A DNA stretch of 64,000 nucleotides. Source: Microcoleus asticus IPMA8. GTDB taxonomy: Bacteria > Cyanobacteriota > Cyanobacteriia > Cyanobacteriales > Microcoleaceae. A program made the position numbers and the translations under genes. Location of the stretch: NCBI RefSeq assembly GCF_013179805.1, contig NZ_SRRZ01000023.1:12625-76624 (forward strand), read 5' to 3'. The notes beneath the pieces are model-generated. The model saw only the letters and a list, made by a program, of their open reading frames with translations, was not told the origin of the DNA and searched no databases. Shown in pieces: positions 58,749 through 64,000 of this stretch. How positions within the stretch are numbered: position 1 is the stretch's first letter; each line of letters opens with the position of its first letter.

Positions 58749-59377
58749 ATGGAACAAGTTCTGACGAGAGTTTGCAAGCTCCAACCGACACCTGAGCAAG
58801 CTTCTAAAATAGATGCTCTACTGAAGGCGTTTGCGGATGCTTGTAACGCCGGCAAATCAAACGGTAAAATCTGGAATAACCAGCAAAACCACGATTCAGA
58901 ACTTGGTTTATCAACAGTTACGAAAACAGTTTGGACCCGGCGCCAATCAAGCAGTTAGAGTTTGTGTTCGTGTTGGTGCTAACCGCAAAACTCAAGGGCA
59001 AGTCTGTCAAGGCGTTTGCTGCTACCAGCGCCGACTACGATGCTCGAATCTTTGCTTCCAGAGAGAAGGATTGGAAAGTCAGCCTGACATTACTGGATGG
59101 ACGCGAATATATTCAGTTGAAGCCAGGTAACTACCATAGAGGCAAGCTCAAGAGCAGAGTACCGAATAGCGCTCAACTGTGCCAACACCGTGACGGGCAA
59201 TACTACATCCACATTCAACTCAAAAATGAAGGGCCAGATCCTATCCCTTCAGAGCAAGTCATCGGAGTGGATTTTGGGCGACGGGATATTGCAGTAACTA
59301 GCATCGGGGATAAATGGGACGGTAAACAGATTCAAGACGTTAGAGATAAATTTGCCAAAGTTAGAACGGCGGAGTGA
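58749..59377 (+). pseudogene. TnpB (IS605 OrfB-like) remnant, N-terminal part
   Basis: The protein is spread over three frames: QVLTRVCKLQPTPEQASKIDALLKAFADACN, then TTIQNLVYQQLRKQFGPGANQAVR, then GKSVKAFAATSADYDARIFASREKDWKVSL and VIGVDFGRRDIAVTSIGDKWDGKQIQDVRDKF. The last holds the first RuvC Asp. The rest of the nuclease (second and third RuvC motifs, zinc finger) is absent; the frame ends where the next gene begins. It is a dead remnant. TnpB proteins are RNA-guided nucleases. Confidence 0.75.
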
Positions 59378-59388
59378 AAGGTGGAACT

Positions 59389-60012
59389 ATGTCTTATAGC
59401 GAATTTTCCCTAGATGATATTAAAAATAAACTCGGGTTGACAATTCGAGAAGTCTCTGAAGTTATTACGGCTGTAGAACCGATAGAACCCAGTCAGCTTT
59501 TAAAGGAAACCTTAGCAGAAAATATTCCCTTAGCCTTGGGAATCGACACGGAAAAAGCGCGCTCAGAGATGATTGTCGCTCCGGTATTGATTGAACTCCG
59601 CAGGCGCTGCGATCGTCAAATCAGCCTCTTTTCCGGTACGGAATTCAATATCGATCGAGTCAAAGGACTCAACGGTGTCTGTGACTTTATGATTAGCCAT
59701 TCACCAGAACAATTATCTTTAAACGCCCCTGTGTTTACACTTGTCGAAGCCAAGAATGACAATATCAAATCTGGAATTGCCCAGTGCATTGCTGAAATGT
59801 TGGCAGCCCAGATGTTTAATCTTCAAAAAAACAACAGTATTTCTTGTGTTTATGGTGCCGTTACAACCGGCAGTATTTGGAAGTTTATGAAACTCGAAAA
59901 AAGTACGGTTTATATTGAAACAACAGAGCATTTTATTGAAAATATTCAACTCATTCTAGGTATTTTAATGCAGATTGTTCAGTTGACTCGCCCAACCCTT
60001 CCGTGTCTATGA
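59389..60012 (+). CDS. PD-(D/E)XK nuclease-fold-like protein, paralogue 2
   Basis: 207 aa from the ATG at 59389 (AGGTGG precedes it; an ATG 15 bp upstream overlaps the TnpB remnant). The core GVCDFMISHSPEQLSLNAPVFTLVEAKNDNIKSGIAQCIAEML has the Asp and Glu-x-Lys pair of the fold. It shares the whole architecture with the protein at 31190-31792, including FSGTEFN/FSGEEFN and the AQCIAEM helix. The two differ enough to be old duplicates. The target is unknown. Confidence 0.65.
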   Translation: MSYSEFSLDDIKNKLGLTIREVSEVITAVEPIEPSQLLKETLAENIPLALGIDTEKARSEMIVAPVLIELRRRCDRQISLFSGTEFNIDRVKGLNGVCDFMISHSPEQLSLNAPVFTLVEAKNDNIKSGIAQCIAEMLAAQMFNLQKNNSISCVYGAVTTGSIWKFMKLEKSTVYIETTEHFIENIQLILGILMQIVQLTRPTLPCL

Positions 60013-60040
60013 ACTCCTGAAATTTTACAGTCTATTCTCA

Positions 60041-60184
60041 ATGAGTAAGATCGGATTTGTTATTGACTCTAACGTGCTGGTCAGTGGATCGCTATTCAAA
60101 CGTTCGAGCTGTCGTCATCTGTACAACTATCACCGGGCTTTTGAATGGACTCGAACGAAAAGACTGGGTGGCGCGCTACTCTGA
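60041..60184 (+). pseudogene. PIN-domain protein, N-terminal fragment
   Basis: 47 aa: GFVIDSNVLVSGSLFKRSSCRHLYNY. The first strand with the catalytic Asp (VIDSNVLVS) is the hallmark of PIN-domain ribonuclease toxins, which are normally about 130-150 aa. The frame stops early and no more of the domain is visible. It starts 29 bp after the PD-(D/E)XK gene. Confidence 0.5.
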
Positions 60185-60213
60185 TAATACGCGCGATCGT
60201 GGACTAACGAACT

Positions 60214-60231
60214 TCATATATCGATATCTGA
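60214..60231. promoter_or_regulatory. parS-like site 3
   Basis: TCATATATCGATATCTGA, the exact reverse complement of the 18-mer at 58369-58386. Confidence 0.6.
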
Positions 60232-60253
60232 GGCACGGGTTCTCAACAGGGAG

Positions 60254-62773
60254 TTAACTTTGAGAACAGTCTTGTGATTTGGGGATCGTACAATCCGTCG
60301 AAATGCACTTCTGACTCAAATCGCTGATAATATCTAAGCTCATATTATCAACTAATTTAGTCAGAGCCACAGCAAGAGGCTTCTGCGACAGGGAAATTCG
60401 CTCAATCAACAGCCTTACCGCTTGCTCGTCTCCACAAGCGGCTGCTTTATAAAGCTTCTCAATCGACTCCCTCGGCAACACAGACAGCGACTCACGAGTT
60501 AGTTGCATAACAGGCTCATCCTGTTCGGACTTCCTCGGCGACTCCTCTTCATAGATATAGCGAACACCCAAATGAAGCGCCATCTTCTCAAAAATTACTG
60601 TTTCTCGGAACGGTTTGGCAACAAAGTCATCGAAGCCGTTCGACATGGCCAGTTCCTGGGTTTTAACAAAAGCATTAGCGCTCAAAGCAATAATTTTAGT
60701 GTTAGAACCGTTAGGCAAAGCTCTAATTTTTTGAGCAGCTTGAAAGCCGTCTAGAACAGGCATCCTCAAATCCATCCAAATTAAATGCGGCTTGTACTTT
60801 CGCCACAATTTAACAGCCAGGGTTCCGTTATCCGCGAACCACACAAGAAAGCCAGCCGCCTTCAATATCTGAGTTAGCAGCAACCGATTTGCCGACTCAT
60901 CATCCGCTACCAAAATGCGATATATTTGTTGGTTCGATGCCAACCCCTTCACACGTTTTTGCGGCTGTCTGTCATAAATTTCGCTCTCAGTTGCATGACT
61001 GACTTTAATGTAAAAACTAAAAACCGTTCCTTTTCCCACAGAGCTTTTGACCTTAATCTCGCCACCCATCAGCTTGACGAAAGAGCTACTGATTGGCAAT
61101 CCCAAGCCCGTTCCCGTTTGCGATTTCCTACCAGTTTCAGTTTGCACGAACGGCTTGAACAAACGGCTAACCTCATCAGGGGCAATACCAGGGCCTGTAT
61201 CCTTCACTGAGAACTGGAGAAAGAATTTGGGTAACGGTTTTTTAGTCATAGACTGAAGGCATTTTACAGTCAGCTTCACCCTACCCGCCTCAGTAAATTT
61301 AACAGCATTGCCCAACAGATTAATCAAAACTTGGCGCAGCTTGCTTTCATCAGTTCGGACGTATTGCGGTACATCTTTCCGGAGTTCAAAAACAAGCTGC
61401 AATCCTTTAGATTGAGCTTTGAGTTGGAACATCCCTTCGATGTCATCGAGCAAACTGTACAGGTCAAAAGCATTTGATTCGAGGGTAATTTGACCGGCTT
61501 CAATCTTAGACAGCGACAAAATATCGTTGATTAGTTTCAACAAATGCTCGCCGCTGCGATTGATAATATCTAAACTCGACTGCTGTTCCGGTGCAGTTTT
61601 TTTAGAGTTCACAAGGAGATGGGCAAAGCCGATAATCGCATTCAGAGGCGTTCTCAATTCGTGGCTCATATTCGCCAGAAAGGTACTTTTAGCGCGATTG
61701 GCACTTTCGGCGGCAATTTTAGCTTGTTTTAGTTCCTTTGTTTTCTGTGCAACTTGCCGCTTTAAATCGCCAGAATATTCTTCTAACCGCTGGCGAGATG
61801 CTTTTAACTGGCAATTCATGCGCTCGAAAGCACAGGCTAGGGCTTCGAGTTCGGCAATACCGCTACCTAAAACTGTTGAGTCGAAGTCGCCACCAGCTAT
61901 CGCCTCTGTTGCCGAAATTAACCGCAGCAGCCGCTGTTCTATTCTTAGGGAAATGGACAGCAAAAGGCAGATAGAAAGAACCAAAGCCACTAGGACGAGC
62001 AAAATAGTGTTGCGGGTGTTGGCCTGAACTTTTTGGGTGAAGTCGGTTTCGGGTACAACTGCCACAATCAGCCAATTTAAGCCTTTCGGGTTTTTAAAAG
62101 GTCTGACTTGTAGCAAGTATAGTGAGTTGTTGGCAGTAAAGTTAAGATTTTGGCTGCTGTTAATAGCAGCGAGGCTGCCATAATGTTTAAGCAAATACTC
62201 TGTTGAAAGCTGGATTACTTTTTGTTGCAGAGCTTGGGTGCTTTCTCGCTGCTGTCCGTCAACAGAAATAGACGGTTTTGGTTCAGGTACCTCGTTCCGA
62301 GCCACTAAACGTCCCGAACGGTCTAAGATAAAGGCTTGACAGTTAGGGCTAATGAGGAAATCGTACAAGTTGAATGCTGAGGTTGGGGTGGGAAAAGCAG
62401 AATTTGTTTTTTGTTGACGGAATATTGTCTTTGGAGAGTCTGACCCATTTCTTTTGCCATTTGGTTTGATTGTGACTCCGGCTGTTTGACTTGGGGAAAG
62501 TTGGTTTACTGAACCAGTTGGAATTTGATTGTAAGTCCCTTCTCCTTTCCCAACCCCTTCTGTTAAGTAGTTGTCAAGGCGGTCCCAGATGCGACTCGTT
62601 GCTTCTCCCAATAGGTGTGCAACTACGTCATTCATTGTCTGTCGCCCTGTTTGAAAAGAAAGCCATCCCGTCAGACATAGTAAGGTTGAAATTAGAAGAG
62701 CGTTGGGGACTGTAAGCACAACGCGCAGCGGGAGGGCAGACTTTTTTTGAACTGAGCTTTTTGGGCGGAACAT
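60254..62773 (-). CDS. Hybrid sensor histidine kinase with receiver domain
   Basis: 839 aa. Two membrane helices (about 22-42 and 256-277) enclose a Cache-like extracytoplasmic sensor (45-250, LDRSGRLVARNEVPEP and LQVRPFKNPKGLNWLIVAVVPE). A HAMP linker (278-335), the H-box MSHELRTPLN with His371, the ATPase motifs (N-box LLGNAVKF, G1 KDTGPGI, G2 GTGLGLPIS) and a receiver with Asp668 (LIWMDLRMPVLDG) follow. The last 100 residues are helical and lack a clear phosphotransfer His. It senses an outside signal. No cognate regulator adjoins it. Confidence 0.85.
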   Translation of the reverse strand: MFRPKSSVQKKSALPLRVVLTVPNALLISTLLCLTGWLSFQTGRQTMNDVVAHLLGEATSRIWDRLDNYLTEGVGKGEGTYNQIPTGSVNQLSPSQTAGVTIKPNGKRNGSDSPKTIFRQQKTNSAFPTPTSAFNLYDFLISPNCQAFILDRSGRLVARNEVPEPKPSISVDGQQRESTQALQQKVIQLSTEYLLKHYGSLAAINSSQNLNFTANNSLYLLQVRPFKNPKGLNWLIVAVVPETDFTQKVQANTRNTILLVLVALVLSICLLLSISLRIEQRLLRLISATEAIAGGDFDSTVLGSGIAELEALACAFERMNCQLKASRQRLEEYSGDLKRQVAQKTKELKQAKIAAESANRAKSTFLANMSHELRTPLNAIIGFAHLLVNSKKTAPEQQSSLDIINRSGEHLLKLINDILSLSKIEAGQITLESNAFDLYSLLDDIEGMFQLKAQSKGLQLVFELRKDVPQYVRTDESKLRQVLINLLGNAVKFTEAGRVKLTVKCLQSMTKKPLPKFFLQFSVKDTGPGIAPDEVSRLFKPFVQTETGRKSQTGTGLGLPISSSFVKLMGGEIKVKSSVGKGTVFSFYIKVSHATESEIYDRQPQKRVKGLASNQQIYRILVADDESANRLLLTQILKAAGFLVWFADNGTLAVKLWRKYKPHLIWMDLRMPVLDGFQAAQKIRALPNGSNTKIIALSANAFVKTQELAMSNGFDDFVAKPFRETVIFEKMALHLGVRYIYEEESPRKSEQDEPVMQLTRESLSVLPRESIEKLYKAAACGDEQAVRLLIERISLSQKPLAVALTKLVDNMSLDIISDLSQKCISTDCTIPKSQDCSQS

Positions 62774-62784
62774 TGATTAAAAAA

Positions 62785-62852
62785 AGGGAGTGGGGAGTGG
62801 GGAGTGGGGAATGGGGAGTGGGGGAGTGGGAGAGAGGGAGAGAGTGGGAGAT
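62785..62852. repeat. Purine-rich repeat block
   Basis: Tandem GGGGAGTGGGGAGTGGGG changing to GAGAGGGAGAGAGTGGGAG. A pyrimidine counterpart (CCCACTCTCCCACTCTCC) is at 62998-63056, so the two blocks could pair into a long cruciform in the 338-bp gap between the kinase and the VirB9-like gene. The G-runs could also form G-quadruplexes. Confidence 0.7.
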
Positions 62853-62997
62853 TAGAGGTGTGCAGTAAACAGCAAGCTGTTTGAATTTTCAGGTAGATGG
62901 CAGTTACATAATCCCTCATTTCTATTTAATTGGGTGAGTATATGTTAGATGTTGAAGCCCTCTAGTTTTTATCGGGTTGTTGCAAGTTTTCAAACTT

Positions 62998-63056
62998 CTC
63001 CCACTCTCCCACTCTCCCACTCTCCCACTCCCCCCCTCTCCCCCTCTCCACTCCCA
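62998..63056. repeat. Pyrimidine-rich repeat block
   Basis: Complement-type copy of the block at 62785-62852, in inverted orientation, 60 bp before the VirB9-like start. Confidence 0.7.
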
Positions 63057-63111
63057 TCATTCCGGTGCAACCAAAATTGAATAGCTTTCTCAATATCTGC
63101 CGATAACAATT

Positions 63112-63915
63112 ATGAATGCTACAATGCTTTTCCCAAGAATTAAAACTCTCAGTTTGTCACTCCTTGCAGCAGCGCTCGCTGCTGCGAGCTACCCCGACTG
63201 TGCTTTTGCTCAATCAAGAGTAACAGGCTATCAAACTGTGGATCGAGACATTGCCGTCAATAGTGCGATCGATATTTTAGTCTATCCCGGTCGCGCGAGT
63301 GCGATTGACTTCAGCTCAACCGACGAAGCTCTCGCCTACGTTTTAATTGCCGACCCCTCAAAAATAGTTTTCAGTACCGACGCACAGTTGGCAAGTGGCC
63401 AAGCCAAAACTGTTTTCTTGCGTCCCATTCAAGCGCTCAATTTTCCGGGAGCTACCACAGCTACCATCACTAACCTTTCAATCAAAACTGTAGATTCAAA
63501 AGGGAAACAGCGACTTTACAACTTCAACATCGTTCCTACCAACAAAGAACCAGAACACTTAGGAATTCGCATCGCTCCCGTCACCCCAAGAATGTCGCCG
63601 ACTGTGAACGTTGATAGAGGTCGCGCCCCCGCAGCATCAGATGTTGAAAAAGGATTGCTGATTGCCATTCAAAAAGGCTACACAGCAGCCAGCGACCCAG
63701 TAGTCTACAGCGTGCGACAATTTTTAGCTCTGGTAAGAAATCAGAATCTATCGGCGGCCGATGCTGCTGCACGAGCCGGAGTAGACTTGTCTGTGATTGT
63801 CGAGCTGAGCCGCATTGCACGAGAAGAATTCAACTACCCTGGAACAAGATTTCAACAGCGACAACCGCCAACAGCCCGAACTACTCGGCTTCTTAAAAGT
63901 CGCTCTGCTTTTTGA
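63112..63915 (+). CDS. VirB9/TrbG-like secreted protein, probable transfer-channel component
   Basis: 267 aa. A signal peptide (about 1-33, ending CAFA) is followed by a beta-rich domain (DRDIAVNSAIDILVYPGRASAIDFSS, ADPSKIVFSTDA, KTVFLRPIQALNFPGATTATITNLSIKT, LYNFNIV). That order of strands is like the N-terminal domain of VirB9/TrbG proteins of type IV secretion outer-membrane complexes. The C-terminal half is helical (about 185-245) and does not look like VirB9. With VirD4 and a transglycosylase-like protein in the window this suggests a transfer operon that continues past the end. Confidence in the family is moderate. Confidence 0.5.
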   Translation: MNATMLFPRIKTLSLSLLAAALAAASYPDCAFAQSRVTGYQTVDRDIAVNSAIDILVYPGRASAIDFSSTDEALAYVLIADPSKIVFSTDAQLASGQAKTVFLRPIQALNFPGATTATITNLSIKTVDSKGKQRLYNFNIVPTNKEPEHLGIRIAPVTPRMSPTVNVDRGRAPAASDVEKGLLIAIQKGYTAASDPVVYSVRQFLALVRNQNLSAADAAARAGVDLSVIVELSRIAREEFNYPGTRFQQRQPPTARTTRLLKSRSAF

Positions 63916-63944
63916 TTGGAGCCGGAGCTGCGGGAATAGGTAAC

Positions 63945-64000
63945 GGGAATGGGGAGTGGGGGAGCGGGGGAGAGGGGGAGAGTGGGAGAGTGGGAGAGTG
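63945..64000. repeat. Purine-rich repeat block at window end
   Basis: GGGAATGGGGAGTGGGGGAG and following GAGAGTGGGAGAGTGGG units, same family as the block at 62785. Confidence 0.7.

Noticed and set aside
59600..59660. QISLF in the PD-(D/E)XK paralogue as a clamp-binding motif
   Set aside because: The paralogue at 31190 has QISVF at the same place inside a core strand before FSGxEFN, so it is part of the fold and not an exposed peptide.
1..64000. tRNA or rRNA genes
   Set aside because: No TTCGA-loop plus acceptor pairing or rRNA core sequence was recognised on either strand.

Overview
The window reads as part of a large conjugative plasmid of a filamentous cyanobacterium (Oscillatoria/Microcoleus-like). 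Reasons: many HIP1 octamers (GCGATCGC) through coding and intergenic DNA, cyanobacterial IS families, dispersed purine-rich repeats of the GGGGAGTGGGG type, a ParA/ParB pair with repeated centromere-like 18-mers, a 22-bp iteron cluster next to a helix-turn-helix replication-type protein, and a VirD4-type coupling protein. No rRNA, tRNA or housekeeping cluster was found. The species is inferred, not shown.

Layout. 0-8.2 kb is a scrap-yard of IS elements (IS4, IS630, IS1, IS5, IS1634) around a small cargo of oxidoreductase, RidA and SnoaL genes. 8.2-10.1 kb carries a PolA-type DNA polymerase. 10.5-25 kb holds a GNAT pair, a lytic-transglycosylase-like protein, a lipoprotein, a DUF5895 protein with an SSB-like acidic tail, VirD4, two-component regulators, small regulators and a methyltransferase-like protein. 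25.4-28 kb is an MrfA-type repair helicase. 28.4-31 kb is a pair of nested ISKra4 elements. 32-38 kb is a plasmid-borne replisome kit: HolA (delta), DnaX, DnaN (beta clamp) and a Dda/RecD-like helicase. 41.2-45.7 kb is a PRTRC-type E1/E2/ubiquitin-like/JAB cassette. 46-52 kb has small regulators, a short tyrosine recombinase, DnaB and a winged-helix replication-type protein. 52-54 kb is the likely origin with iterons, a highly structured RNA-like segment and a candidate initiator. 56-60 kb is the partition region (ParB, ParA, parS-like sites). The end carries a hybrid histidine kinase and a VirB9-like protein.

How it may fit together. The plasmid codes for much of a DNA polymerase III accessory complex (clamp, two loader parts), a DnaB helicase, a PolA-like polymerase and a possible ssDNA-binding protein, but no DnaE was seen. 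Three other proteins end in peptides that match the sliding-clamp-binding consensus (QIPLF, QIPLNF, QFTLF). Two of them are in the PRTRC operon, one being the ubiquitin-like protein itself. This suggests a clamp-linked ubiquitin-like modification system on a plasmid.

Many minus-strand genes of this set (DUF5895, methyltransferase-like, MrfA-like, dnaX, dnaN, Dda-like, the 411-aa Tudor-like protein, DUF3768, PRTRC-B) have a short hairpin about 28-38 nt before the start codon. In most the loop is C(UANY)G while the stem sequences differ. This may be a shared post-transcriptional control element. All assignments are by eye from sequence.
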